Positions 32,380-40,986 are shown, counted from the stretch's first letter. The stretch: DNA of 64,000 nt from Agrobacterium larrymoorei (GCF_013322225.1 NZ_JAAMFB010000026.1:1-64000), one strand, 5' to 3'. Program-made: numbers and translations. Notes: a model not told the origin generated them from the letters alone.

Positions 32380-33396
32380 TCAAGCGGCGCTGGCGCCGCT
32401 GATCTTGCTCAAGACGGTTTTGACGGCATAGCGTCCCGCCTCGTTCAGGTGACGCTGCCACGCGCCTTGCGAGGGCGACCAACGGAAGCCATGGAATTTG
32501 AGGATGCGGCGGGCTTCTTCATCGGGCTTGCCGGGAAAGATCATCTGGATGCGGGCTATTTCGGTGTTTTCTTTCACCTCCACGGCTCCCGCTTCTGTCT
32601 CGACTTCCTCCGACCTGTCGCCCCGCGTCTTCATTGCGGCGAGGCGCGCTAGACGCTGCTGCATGCGGCGGAGCTCGGCGCGGGTGTTGGTGGTGCAAAA
32701 GCCGCGTCGGCTTTGCCATGGCGCAATTGTGATTCCCCGCGCTGCCTGCTCTTCCTGCAAGCCGGTCTCCGACACCACGCGAGCCAATATGTCGGCTTCG
32801 CTGGCATGGTCCTTTTCCATCCGGCGAATAATGGCATTGGCGCGCTTCATCCTTTCGATGGACAAGGCAAGGTGCTCGATGCGCGATGCGATCCGCTGCA
32901 GCGCTTCGGGGTCGCCGGAGCGGATCGGCTCGCCGTCCGCGCCATGCGGGTATGCCTTGCGCCTGATTGCCTTGCAGGCATTTTCCGCATGGGCCGATAT
33001 ATCGGCGCGGCGGGCATCGGAAACCCGCATGCGCTTTTCGTTGCGAGCAACGGGAAAGCGGGCCGGGCCGGTTATCATCCAGTTGGCGCAACGGCTTTCC
33101 GCTGCCCAATACTTGCAAGTGACGTCGATATGTCGTCGCGTGAAAGCCTCGATTTCGGGGCCGGGAATAGGGGTCGCGGCCTCCGTCCAAAGGTCGATGG
33201 CATAGTTGGCAAAATCGTTCAGCCGCTCGGCCAAACCTTCTAGCTCCCGGTCTGCGCGACGCTCGGGCGAGTGGGTGAGCCAGCTGAAATTATGCTCGAT
33301 GTCCTTCGCCGCGATCTTGGCGGCGAAGGTGTCTGCTACGATTTCTAAAACGCGGTCGGCGGCTTCACGCTCGAAGAATGCAATGGTGATGCTCAT
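32380..33396 (-). CDS. Plasmid protein with DUF3560-like C-terminus, 338 residues
   Basis: The long central part is helical and charged (many Arg/Glu), and the C-terminal piece IQMIFPGKPDEEARRILKF, HGFRWSPSQGAWQRHL resembles a short module that ends many rhizobial plasmid proteins, including DUF3560-type ones. Starts four bases inside the previous gene (stop at 33393), so translation is coupled. Probable cytoplasmic role in plasmid establishment; otherwise unknown. Confidence 0.6.
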   Translation of the reverse strand: MSITIAFFEREAADRVLEIVADTFAAKIAAKDIEHNFSWLTHSPERRADRELEGLAERLNDFANYAIDLWTEAATPIPGPEIEAFTRRHIDVTCKYWAAESRCANWMITGPARFPVARNEKRMRVSDARRADISAHAENACKAIRRKAYPHGADGEPIRSGDPEALQRIASRIEHLALSIERMKRANAIIRRMEKDHASEADILARVVSETGLQEEQAARGITIAPWQSRRGFCTTNTRAELRRMQQRLARLAAMKTRGDRSEEVETEAGAVEVKENTEIARIQMIFPGKPDEEARRILKFHGFRWSPSQGAWQRHLNEAGRYAVKTVLSKISGASAA

Positions 33397-33851
33397 TTCT
33401 TCACTCCAGCCATGACAGTGGGCATGGTGCGAGTGATCCGCGTTTGCAAGCCGGTCAGAAAACCGGCAAGGATAACCCCCTTCATGGTCGTCTCATCGAT
33501 TGACGCAAAAACCGGATCAAGCACCGGTTTGCACACGGTGAACCGTTTGGCGGCGTCTTCGATGGTCATTTGGAGAGGCGTGAAGTGTTCGCCGTTTTGT
33601 GCACCGACAAGGACAATTTTCCCGGCCAATGGCTGCGGGTATCCATCTGCGATGGTGAAGGATGTTATTCCGTCCTGTAACCCGTCCTCATCGATGACGA
33701 GCACATGGTGGCTATCGAACGGCACCACCTGAACCAGCTCGCATCCAATCAAGGTGTAGGTTTGAGCAAAGGCGCTGCGCGCGTCGATCTCGACGGTTTG
33801 AATGGTCCCCGCCTCCGGGTCCAACAGGTAAACGGTTGCTGTTTTGGTCAT
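33393..33851 (-). CDS. Unknown plasmid protein, 152 residues (DUF3846-like start)
   Basis: From ATG 33851: TKTATVYLLDPEAGTIQTVE, then YTLIGCELVQVVPFDSHHV, then EDGLQDGITSFTIADG. The N-terminal half recalls DUF3846 (a short domain with VDPxxG and VGGxIExVxL-like strands). First gene of the minus-strand run and preceded by a GC-rich structured leader. No catalytic residues are evident. Confidence 0.55.
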   Translation of the reverse strand: MTKTATVYLLDPEAGTIQTVEIDARSAFAQTYTLIGCELVQVVPFDSHHVLVIDEDGLQDGITSFTIADGYPQPLAGKIVLVGAQNGEHFTPLQMTIEDAAKRFTVCKPVLDPVFASIDETTMKGVILAGFLTGLQTRITRTMPTVMAGVKK

Positions 33852-34143
33852 GTCTAGCCCTTCCATTTCCGCGAAGCGGTCTTCTCATGCCCCTCGTGGG
33901 CAGGAGCCCCGCTCCTGCTCACGAGTTCGCGCGGAGCAGCGGGAGAGAGGGTGGCAAGGGAATAAAACGGAGGGGGGTCGCCCGCCCGGAGGCGAAGACG
34001 AAGGGTCGGCGCGTGAGCGCTGATCCTGCATGGAGCGCAAAGCGCGAAGGAAGGACGGGGATACCGTTTTTTCGCTTGCGAGGGAGAGAGGGCAGCGCTC
34101 CTCTTTCCCTCATCCAACAAGCAGGACACCGAAGGTGTCACCG
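33852..34143. other. GC-rich structured leader upstream of the 33851 gene
   Basis: Strong hairpin CTCGTGGGCAGGAG (33893-33906) with CTCCTGCTCACGAG (33912-33925). AAAACGG (33964-33970) can pair with CCGTTTT (34064-34070) across a GC-rich core. Similar in style to the leaders of the parB-like, DUF736 and ardC genes, but no inverted copy of the gene start was found here. Confidence 0.5.
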
Positions 34144-34341
34144 TCAACCTCCCCACCCCGAAACACTCTTCAGGAGGACACGCTCCTTGCGAATGGCATG
34201 AGAGGTGCGGTTTGCTCTCAATACGAGCCATACGTAGCCGGCCAAAACGATGACTGCTGGAATGAAAATATCCAAGACGATGATATCCCAGAAATAAAAG
34301 GGGCCGCCCTGTTTCGAGGCAGAGCGGCCCCCTGCCGGCAT
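34144..34341 (-). CDS. Possible small single-span membrane protein
   Basis: A 65-codon frame with one hydrophobic segment (IIVLDIFIPAVIVLAGYVW) and a basic tail. Its 5' part overlaps a terminator-like hairpin at 34300-34331, so the true start may be later or the frame chance. No homologue recognised. Confidence 0.3.
   Translation of the reverse strand: MPAGGRSASKQGGPFYFWDIIVLDIFIPAVIVLAGYVWLVLRANRTSHAIRKERVLLKSVSGWGG
34292..34331 (-). terminator. Intrinsic-terminator-like hairpin
   Basis: On the minus strand GGGGCCGC and GCGGCCCC form an 8-base GC stem followed by TTTTATTT. No minus-strand gene ends just before it, so it may close an unannotated or lost transcript. Confidence 0.4.
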
Positions 34342-34673
34342 GGCAGAACGGGCTAGTGTCCTGTCACAACCTGACCTCGGTTTGATGCAATATGGTATCT
34401 TGCGATCAAACTGTAAATGCCAGTGAATAGCCCAATATGGCGCAAACTATTATTTGTTTCGCGGCGGATTCCGCGCTGCGCAAGCGATCGTTACCCGCAG
34501 GGCGGAGACGCTTTTCCAGCGGCTCCGTGCCAAAGGCATAGAGCGCGGTCGCGTAGCGATGCGCCAATTTTAATCTGGAACCTTTGTTTCGGGACTCCTA
34601 TCATGCAGCCAATTCGGTAACAAAAAATCATACTTAGAAATTACAGCGCGGTAAACCATGGCAGGGTCCAACG

Positions 34674-34874
34674 ATGGAAAACTGGGTTGAACAACTCGGC
34701 CTACAACTGGTGCAGGATCCTGATCTTGAAAAGCCGGTCTATCGGAAGCCCTACCACGGCAAAGTCCATCTGAACGCGGAACTGGACGACAAAATCAGCA
34801 TCAGTATTCGGGAGGCCCGCGATAAAACGGTCTTTGTCACGCTCCAAAATTGCTCCCCTGCTTGGCTTGAGTAA
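34674..34874 (+). CDS. Small unknown protein, 66 residues
   Basis: Reads MENWVEQLGLQLVQDPDLE, then VHLNAELDDKISISIREARD. Coding-like by composition, with no family. It lies in a decayed stretch between the backbone and the metal island; upstream 34457-34573 is another open piece (QAIVTRRAETLFQRLRAKG) without a start, so intact status is doubtful. Confidence 0.35.
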   Translation: MENWVEQLGLQLVQDPDLEKPVYRKPYHGKVHLNAELDDKISISIREARDKTVFVTLQNCSPAWLE

Positions 34875-34898
34875 CGCGGTCTATCACCGGATATCTGA

Positions 34899-35180
34899 GA
34901 AGTTCTGGACGCTACACCAGAGGAAATCCTTGCCCCTGCCGCTCCGCATCTATGGAGCGGAAATCAGGAACATTCCCGGCTCCTGCAAAACACGATCTCG
35001 AAAATCCGACAGCTCGACACGGAAGCTCTCGAACAGATTTTCAAGCTGGTTGCCTCGAGGGAGAAAAACCGACACCTACGGCGGGCCGCTGAGATAGAGG
35101 CGCGGCGCAAGCCGCGCCTCTACTTCGGTCTCATTGGTTTGGCGTTGGATGGGGGCCGCGACCGCAGCGGCGAAGGTTGA
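34899..35180 (+). pseudogene. Open frame without start, remnant of a helical protein
   Basis: 94 codons read TPEEILAPAAPHLWSGN, then LLQNTISKIRQLDTEALEQI, then LVASREKNRHLRRAAEIEA. This looks like true protein sequence but has no ATG, GTG or TTG near its beginning. A perfect 12-base hairpin with a GCAA loop (35095-35122) lies in it. 35181-35329 shows nothing else. Confidence 0.35.
35095..35122. repeat. Perfect 12-base stem with GCAA tetraloop
   Basis: TAGAGGCGCGGC (35095-35106), GCAA, GCCGCGCCTCTA (35111-35122). No T-run follows on either strand, so it is not a classic terminator. Confidence 0.5.
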
Positions 35181-35329
35181 GCAACACTTGGCAGTCAGCG
35201 CACAGACCATTACAGGGAAAGCCGCCGCAGGCGTCCGTAGGGCAGGGCTGCATGCAGCCCTATGAGATGATGATCCTTCGGCCGCGGCGACACCAGCATC
35301 TCTGACCACCTGAATTTGATGCCCGCAAT

Positions 35330-36109
35330 TCACATTGCATGGCCGCCGACGATGCCCAGCGAGCCCGCCGCCATCCAGACCGCCATCGCGATCATCATCA
35401 GGTTCTCGGTAAGCGAGATGAAACCCAGCGGGACATTGCTGGACCCGCCAACGCATGCACATTTCAACTCCCTCTTATCGATGTAGACGGCCTTGAAGAC
35501 CGATACTGCGCCGATCGTACCGATGAAGATTGCGACTGGGATAGAGATCCAGTTGAGTGCACCTGCGACCATCAGGATGCCCGCGAGTCCTTCTGCATAC
35601 GGATAGACGTAGCTGTAGGGAACCCACCGCTTTGCTAGCAGATCATAGTTCAGGAACATGGTCGCGAAGGTCTCGACGTTCTGAAGCTTCAAAATCGCGA
35701 GCACGACCATCGAGAAGGCGATGAACCATTCCGCCGCTCTCAGCGTGAAGGGATTTTCGCTGACCGCATAGCTCGCCGCCATCGCCGTCAGAGCGGTCAT
35801 GACGAAGAGGACCACCACCGGGCGGTATGTCGTCGCCTTGGGATCGGCAACCTTCTTGCCTAGAAACCTGCGGAGGTCGTCGTGTCCGCCGATCCGCCCG
35901 CCGTCGATGAACACCTGCGGCGTGGTGGCAACGCCGTGCTTTTTCTTGAAAGCCTCAGTCTCATCGCGTGTCGTGAGATGACGGTCTTCGACTTCGTAGC
36001 CGGACTGCTCAAGCAGATACTTCGCCTTCAGGCCGTATGGGCAGGTGTGGCCCGGCATCACCATCCGGTGGATCACAGCCTTTTTATTGTCCTGGACCCT
36101 GTCCAACAT
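35330..36109 (-). CDS. Glutaredoxin-like domain fused to MauE-type membrane domain
   Basis: A 259-residue protein, start at 36109 after GGAGATG. Residues 1-90 are a glutaredoxin-like thioredoxin fold (HRMVMPGHTCPYGLKAKYLL, TTPQVFIDGGRIGGHDDL), with one active-site cysteine where a CPxC would be (CPYG). From about 95 on there are four to five membrane helices with an ECACVGG-like pair (KCACVGG) as in MauE/VKOR-like proteins. It probably moves reducing equivalents across the membrane. A MerR-type promoter lies just upstream, shared with the divergent merR gene. Confidence 0.8.
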   Translation of the reverse strand: MLDRVQDNKKAVIHRMVMPGHTCPYGLKAKYLLEQSGYEVEDRHLTTRDETEAFKKKHGVATTPQVFIDGGRIGGHDDLRRFLGKKVADPKATTYRPVVVLFVMTALTAMAASYAVSENPFTLRAAEWFIAFSMVVLAILKLQNVETFATMFLNYDLLAKRWVPYSYVYPYAEGLAGILMVAGALNWISIPVAIFIGTIGAVSVFKAVYIDKRELKCACVGGSSNVPLGFISLTENLMMIAMAVWMAAGSLGIVGGHAM

Positions 36110-36145
36110 TTCACATCTCCTTTGTCTTGTGAAACCGTTGGCATG

Positions 36146-36177
36146 ACCATACGTTCCGTACCGTAGTACGGAGTCAA
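36146..36177 (-). promoter_or_regulatory. MerR-type promoter and operator with mer-like dyad
   Basis: On the minus strand TTGACT (36177-36172), a 20-base spacer, then TATGGT (36151-36146). In the spacer CCGTAC (36156-36161) and GTACGG (36166-36171) form a dyad whose arms match the classical mercury-resistance operator. It lies between the glutaredoxin gene and the divergent MerR gene. Confidence 0.75.
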
Positions 36178-36183
36178 CAGCCA

Positions 36184-36567
36184 ATGGACATGACAATCGG
36201 AAAACTTGCGGCGGCAGGGAACGTCGGGGTCGAGACGATCCGCTTCTATCAGCGGCGGGGTCTGCTCATGACCCCAAAGAAGCACGTCGGTGTCCGGCAC
36301 TACGGGGAGGATGACCTTCGCCGTCTCAGGTTCATAAGGCAGGCGCAGACCGCGGGCTTCACGCTCGAAGAGATCAAGGAACTCATGGATCTGGATGCCG
36401 GAGACGATCGTGAAACGGCGCGACAGCTTGCGAAGGTCCGGCTCGAGGCCCTCGAAGCCCGCATCGCCGAACTCGATCAGGCGAGGATTGCGCTCAAGCG
36501 GTTGGTGGGGGAGTGCGCATCCGGGAAGAAGGGGCCATGCCCCATCCTGTCGTCTTTCGGAATCTGA
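36184..36567 (+). CDS. MerR-family regulator, mercury-MerR-like but lacking one cysteine
   Basis: A 127-residue regulator. MTIGKLAAAGNVGVETIRFY and QRRGLLMTP give the winged helix-turn-helix. The long coiled coil runs from about 75 to 110. The C-terminal cysteines in GECASGKKGPCPIL match two of the three mercury ligands of Tn501 MerR, but the third (Cys82 in Tn501, in THCEEA) is replaced, here GDDRETA. Divergent from the glutaredoxin-like gene, with the operator between. It may sense another thiophilic metal. No mercury reductase or transporter is in the window. Confidence 0.85.
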   Translation: MDMTIGKLAAAGNVGVETIRFYQRRGLLMTPKKHVGVRHYGEDDLRRLRFIRQAQTAGFTLEEIKELMDLDAGDDRETARQLAKVRLEALEARIAELDQARIALKRLVGECASGKKGPCPILSSFGI

Positions 36568-36578
36568 CGGGGGCGCGG

Positions 36579-37028
36579 TCACTTCGGCCTGACGGCGAGG
36601 TAGACATAGGGCGCGCCACCATTATTCGGTACAGCGATGACATCGTAGGACGCACCGGGATCGATGCCCATGCCGAGCGATCCCCTCGGCATCCCTGCGA
36701 CAGCCAGACCTGCAAGGGCTGGCTTTTCCGAAAGAAGCCGTTGCGCGGCTTCCAGAGGTACGTGGCCTTCGAGAAAGTATCCGTTCACGGTTGCAGTATG
36801 GCATCCATAGATCGAGCCAGGGATCTTGAGCTTGGCCTTGACTGCGTCCATGTCGTCCTCGTTCCTGATAACGACGGAAAAGCCAGCGTCTCCGAACGCA
36901 GACGCCCACGCCTCGCAGCAGCCACAGTGTGGGTCTTTGTGGACGATCAGTTCCGGTATGCTGGCCGCCGCCGCGCTTGGGAGAAGCGCCGCCGACGCTG
37001 CCATGCAGATGAATTCCCTACGCTTCAT
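36579..37028 (-). CDS. DUF411 periplasmic metal-binding protein
   Basis: A 149-residue exported protein. A short N-terminal signal peptide (MKRREFICMAASAALLPSAA) is followed by VHKDPHCGCCEAWASAF, whose CGCC is the DUF411 metal-binding motif, then VNGYFLEGHVPLEAAQRLL. DUF411 proteins are common in copper and other metal islands. It is convergent with the MerR gene, 11 bases apart. The precise metal is unproven. Confidence 0.88.
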   Translation of the reverse strand: MKRREFICMAASAALLPSAAAASIPELIVHKDPHCGCCEAWASAFGDAGFSVVIRNEDDMDAVKAKLKIPGSIYGCHTATVNGYFLEGHVPLEAAQRLLSEKPALAGLAVAGMPRGSLGMGIDPGASYDVIAVPNNGGAPYVYLAVRPK

Positions 37029-37390
37029 AATTTATTACCTTCCTGCCGCCGAATTATGCACACTTGCTTCCTGACAAGAGAAAATTGTCATAAAATCGTG
37101 CCTTGGCTACACTGCCATCATGGTACCAGATGGTCCCCAAGTGCCGCACCTATTTTCTCGCCTCTGTTTTCGCCACTCACGTTCCGCGCAAGTACAGGAA
37201 TGTCAATCTTTCCACATTGCCAAACTTTCCGAGAGCCAGAGCATCATTCGCATCAGGTGGGGACGCGCTTTTCATAGACGATTCAGTCGCTTTCGTTTGA
37301 AGACTGGATTACGCGATCTTTGGAAGTAACTATCCAGCAGCCAAGTTAAGAGAGTATTTAGCGCGGGCAATCGACAAGCCGTCAATTTTT
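37029..37390. other. Gene-free region between DUF411 and adenylate cyclase genes
   Basis: 362 bases with no coding-like frame, repeat or clear hairpin seen. It must hold the DUF411 promoter (minus strand). Nothing else to report. Confidence 0.4.
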
Positions 37391-38629
37391 TTACTCCAAA
37401 TAGGCTATATCGATAAGCTCCTTCCGCCCTTCGACTTGCACTCTATCTTGTCGAAGCCACGGAGTTGAACACTCCGCGCCAGGAACTTTATCTATGATGA
37501 CTTTGGAGACGACGAGAGGTGATCGAAGTTTCTTAGCAATTTTATCGAGTCTCTGTGCGACATTAACTGCATCACCGATGACGGTAAACTCATCATGGAA
37601 ACCGCTTTCAATTACACCGCCCAAAACCGAGCCATAGTGAAGGCCGATTCCAGTTTTAAGCGGCGAAACACCCTCCTTGATGTTTTCCCAACGCCATCCA
37701 TCTAGGGCCGTGACCAATTCGAGAGCGCAAGAAAGCGCCCGATGCGCATCGTCTCTCTGTGATTTCGGTTGTCCGAATACAGCCATAGCGCCATCTCCCA
37801 TGAATTTGTCCACCGTGCCGCCGTAAGCGAATACAGTACCGGCCACAATCCGTCGGTATTCTGCAAGTACTCGGGCGAGTTCGGAAGCGGGTGCCGTTTC
37901 CGAATACTGGGTGAAGTCTCTAATGTCGACGAACATCACAGCTGCGTTCCGGCGCTCAAGGTCAAGGACGCCGCTCGCGTCCTCAAGATCCGACACCACA
38001 GTCGGAGAGAAAAAACGAGACAGGTTCATGCGTCTCTCATCGATCAATAGCGAATGTTTACGTGTCCGATCGTAGTCAAGCATCAGCAAATAGAGAGCCA
38101 AGGCGGTAAATCCATAACTCGCCGTCAGTATTAAATCCTGATTGAAAAAATCACTAAGCTGCATAGTCGGGGTAGTGACATGGTGCCTGTATGACATTAT
38201 CTCCTTCATCGTAACCCAAGACGTTACGACAATTGTCGAGAATACGGCAATAAGCTGATGATCGAGCTTTAAAGCTATATTATTGAGAAGGATGAAGGCG
38301 ATGGCAAGGCTCGAAGTAGTGAGGTTGTGCTCTGCGGTTACTGGACTGGCGAGCAGATGGTAATAAAGGACAACCGTCACCAAGCCTGCGTCGAGAATCA
38401 CAAAACTTGCGTTCAAAACTTTCAGTGCTGGAAATCGCACGGCGGCAACTACCGAAGCAACACTGGCACAGAGATACATGAAACTCACAATCATGTTCGA
38501 CGTAGAGGTCGCCGAATTGTTGCCGAAAACCAAATTCGCAATCAGAATGGAAACGGCCACAAACCTAAGCGAGGCGAATTGGAGGTCTTTGATAGCCTCG
38601 CGACCTGTCGATGGTATCCTATGGTTCAT
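37391..38629 (-). CDS. Membrane class III adenylate/guanylate cyclase
   Basis: A 412-residue protein with six hydrophobic segments in residues 20-185, then a class III cyclase domain from about 225. Catalytic features are FVDIRDFT (metal Asp235), KFMGDGAMAVFG (Lys275, Asp279), and GDAVNVAQRL with the transition-state Asn and Arg. The Lys suggests ATP over GTP. It would make cAMP in response to a membrane signal. It stands alone between DUF411 and the copper block; the link to metal stress is inferred from position only. Confidence 0.9.
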   Translation of the reverse strand: MNHRIPSTGREAIKDLQFASLRFVAVSILIANLVFGNNSATSTSNMIVSFMYLCASVASVVAAVRFPALKVLNASFVILDAGLVTVVLYYHLLASPVTAEHNLTTSSLAIAFILLNNIALKLDHQLIAVFSTIVVTSWVTMKEIMSYRHHVTTPTMQLSDFFNQDLILTASYGFTALALYLLMLDYDRTRKHSLLIDERRMNLSRFFSPTVVSDLEDASGVLDLERRNAAVMFVDIRDFTQYSETAPASELARVLAEYRRIVAGTVFAYGGTVDKFMGDGAMAVFGQPKSQRDDAHRALSCALELVTALDGWRWENIKEGVSPLKTGIGLHYGSVLGGVIESGFHDEFTVIGDAVNVAQRLDKIAKKLRSPLVVSKVIIDKVPGAECSTPWLRQDRVQVEGRKELIDIAYLE

Positions 38630-38796
38630 TGTAGTGTCTCTACGATTGAGGCTGCTTAAGCCAAACGCGAGGTAATCTAGGCGTCGAACTCCTCCAGCGT
38701 CTCAGCTCTAGCCTCAACACTGATAAGTGCAACTCTGTCCTATCAGCGCGGCCTCAGAAGAGACCGCGCGTTTTCGTTGAGATAAGCTAATTTACG

Positions 38797-39081
38797 CTAC
38801 TTCACCTGTGTGACCGTCAGCTTGCCGTTGACGCGCTCGGCCACGAACTGGACCTTCGCGCCCTCCTTGAGCTTAGCCAGGACGGCATCGTCCTTGACCT
38901 CGAAGACCATGGTCATTGCGGGCATCTCGAGACCTTTGAGCTCTTCATGGATCAGGGTGACCTTCTTCGCCCTCGCGTCGAGCTTCTTCACGGTGCCGTT
39001 AGTGAACTCCTGGGCGAAGGCGCCAGCGGCGGCGGAGAGGGCGATGGCGGCGGCAAGGCCGAGCTTGATGATGTTCTTCAT
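38797..39081 (-). CDS. CusF-like periplasmic copper-binding protein
   Basis: A 94-residue exported protein: signal peptide LGLAAAIALSAAAGAFA, then a small beta-barrel with VTLIHEELKGLEMPAMTMVF, where His and the Met residues match the CusF metal site. It carries copper or silver in the periplasm. Last gene of the minus-strand copper block that begins with the TolC-like gene. Confidence 0.9.
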   Translation of the reverse strand: MKNIIKLGLAAAIALSAAAGAFAQEFTNGTVKKLDARAKKVTLIHEELKGLEMPAMTMVFEVKDDAVLAKLKEGAKVQFVAERVNGKLTVTQVK

Positions 39082-39099
39082 GTTCGAATTCCTTTCAGG

Positions 39100-39579
39100 T
39101 TACTTGGCGACGGCAACATCGCCGTGCATGCCAGCGTCGTAGTGGCCGGGCACGAGGCAGGCGATCTTGAAGACGCCGTCGTTGGTGAACTTCCAGACGA
39201 TCTCGCCGGCTTTGCCCGCCTTCAGCCGGATTGCGTTCGGGTCGTCATGTTCCATCTCCGGGAACTTCTCCATGACGGCCTTGTGCTCCATGACCTTGTC
39301 TTCCTGATCGAGGACGAACTCGTGATCCAGTTCGCCTTCGTTCTTGATCGTGAAGCGGACGGTCTGGCCCTTGCGGACTTTGAAATTGTTCGGGGTGAAG
39401 ACCATCTTGCCGTCCGGAGTTTCCTTCATGCTGACGCGAATGGTCTGCGTGACCTTGGACTTGTCGCCCGGCTCGCCGACGGCCATGGCCTCGCCGTGTC
39501 CTCCGGCATGGTTGCCGGACGCGAGGGCAGGGGTTGCAAGTGCGGTGGCCAGCAAAAGGCCGATAAATGCATTCTTCAT
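39100..39579 (-). CDS. Cupredoxin-family copper-resistance protein
   Basis: A 159-residue exported protein with a signal peptide ending ALATPALA. The blue-copper-like fold shows GELDHEFVLD (His) and FKIACLVPGHYDAGMHGDVA (Cys, His, Met): the type 1 copper ligands are present. A His/Met-rich start (NHAGGHGEAM) could bind extra copper. Cupredoxins of this group occur in cop islands and help detoxify periplasmic copper. Spaced 34 bases from the oxidase gene. Confidence 0.85.
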   Translation of the reverse strand: MKNAFIGLLLATALATPALASGNHAGGHGEAMAVGEPGDKSKVTQTIRVSMKETPDGKMVFTPNNFKVRKGQTVRFTIKNEGELDHEFVLDQEDKVMEHKAVMEKFPEMEHDDPNAIRLKAGKAGEIVWKFTNDGVFKIACLVPGHYDAGMHGDVAVAK

Positions 39580-39613
39580 GTTGGTGTCCTTTAATTGTTC
39601 GGGGAACTTGTTC

Positions 39614-40972
39614 TCAGCCGTGGTTCGAATGCTTCGACGGCGGCTGCGTCTTCGCGTCTTTCGCCTTGGTCGCGTCGGGCAGGCTGCCCGTCCACTCCCA
39701 GGCCTGCGTGCCGGGCGGGTTCTCGTACCAGCCCGGATCGGTGTAATCGCCCGCCGAGATGCCCTCGCGGACCTTCACCACGGAGAACATGCCACCCATC
39801 TCGATGGGGCCGTGGGGACCCCAGCCAGTCATCATGGGTACGGTGTTCTCCGGGATCTCCATCGACATCTCGCCCATGTCGGCCATGCCTGCAGTGCCCA
39901 TCGGCATGTATTCCGGGCGGAACTGTCTGATCTTCTTCGCGACCTCCTTCTTGTCGACCCCGATGAATGTCGGGATCTCGTGGCCCATCGCGTTCATCGT
40001 GTGATGCGACTTGTGGCAGTGGATCGCCCAGTCGCCGAGATACTTCGCGTCGAACTCATAGGCGCGCATCGCTCCGACCGGGATGTCGATGCTGACTTCC
40101 GGCCAGCGGGCTTCCGGACGCACCCAGCCGCCGTCGGTGCAGGTGACCTCGAAGTCGTAGCCGTGCATGTGGATCGGATGGTTCGTCATCGTCAGGTTGC
40201 CGACGCGGACGCGGACCCTGTCGTCTTTCGAAACAACCAGCGGATCGATGCCGGGAAAGACGCGGCTGTTCCATGTCCAGAGGTTGAAGTCGGTCATCTC
40301 CATCACCCGAGGCACATAGGTGCCGGGATCGATGTCAAACGCGCTCAGGAGGAAGACGAAGTCCCGGTCGACGGGCATGAACGCCGGATCCTTGGGATGA
40401 ACCACGAAGAAGCCCATCATGCCCATCGCCATCTGCACCATCTCGTCGGAGTGCGGGTGATACATGAACGTCCCCGATTTCACGAGGTCGAACTCGTAGA
40501 CGAACGTCTTGCCAACCGGGATGTGCGGCTGCGACAGGCCGCCCACGCCGTCCATGCCCGACGGCAGGATCATGCCGTGCCAGTGGACGGTGGTGTGCTC
40601 GGGAAGCTTGTTGGTCACGAATATCCGGACACGGTCGCCTTCGACGGCCTCGATGGTCGGACCCGGTGACTGGCCGTTGTAGCCCCAGAGGTAGGCTGTC
40701 ATGCCTTCCGCCATCTCCCGCTCGACGGGTTCGGCGACGAGATGGAACTCCTTGACCCCGTTGTTCATACGGAATGGCAGGGTCCAGCCGTTGAGTGTGA
40801 CGACCGGATTGTAGTCCGGGCCGACCGATGGCTTCACAGGCTTCTGCGTCGCCGCCGAATCCATGAGAGCCGCTTCCGGCAAGCCCATGTTCGTGGTCTG
40901 GCTCCATGCCTGTGAGGAGACGAGGGCGGCGGAGGCAGCGCCCGCTCCGAGCAATTGTCTTCTGCTGAACAT
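39614..40972 (-). CDS. Periplasmic multicopper oxidase
   Basis: A 452-residue protein. SRRQLLGAG is a twin-arginine-type export signal. The four multicopper-oxidase motifs are present in order: TTVHWHGM, TFMYHPHSDE, NHPIHMHGYDF and IHCHKSHHTMNAMG, with the HCHxxxHxxxxM type 1 site intact. A Met-rich stretch near 390-425 (MGTAGMADMGEMSMEIP) may bind copper(I). It would oxidise copper(I) in the periplasm. Upstream of the cupredoxin gene on the same strand. Confidence 0.92.
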   Translation of the reverse strand: MFSRRQLLGAGAASAALVSSQAWSQTTNMGLPEAALMDSAATQKPVKPSVGPDYNPVVTLNGWTLPFRMNNGVKEFHLVAEPVEREMAEGMTAYLWGYNGQSPGPTIEAVEGDRVRIFVTNKLPEHTTVHWHGMILPSGMDGVGGLSQPHIPVGKTFVYEFDLVKSGTFMYHPHSDEMVQMAMGMMGFFVVHPKDPAFMPVDRDFVFLLSAFDIDPGTYVPRVMEMTDFNLWTWNSRVFPGIDPLVVSKDDRVRVRVGNLTMTNHPIHMHGYDFEVTCTDGGWVRPEARWPEVSIDIPVGAMRAYEFDAKYLGDWAIHCHKSHHTMNAMGHEIPTFIGVDKKEVAKKIRQFRPEYMPMGTAGMADMGEMSMEIPENTVPMMTGWGPHGPIEMGGMFSVVKVREGISAGDYTDPGWYENPPGTQAWEWTGSLPDATKAKDAKTQPPSKHSNHG

Positions 40973-40986
40973 TCTCTTTTCCTTTC

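Noticed and set aside
34457-34573. Short plus-strand piece QAIVTRRAETLFQRLRAKG
   Set aside because: Looks like the end of a real protein but no start or upstream part is left; too short to name.
35330-37028. Mercury-resistance operon
   Set aside because: The operator arms are mer-like, but there is no merA, merT or merP, and the regulator lacks one mercury ligand.
39344-40669. 441-codon plus-strand frame over the multicopper oxidase
   Set aside because: The oxidase on the other strand has all four copper motifs; the antisense product is His/Arg/Val-rich with no known fold.
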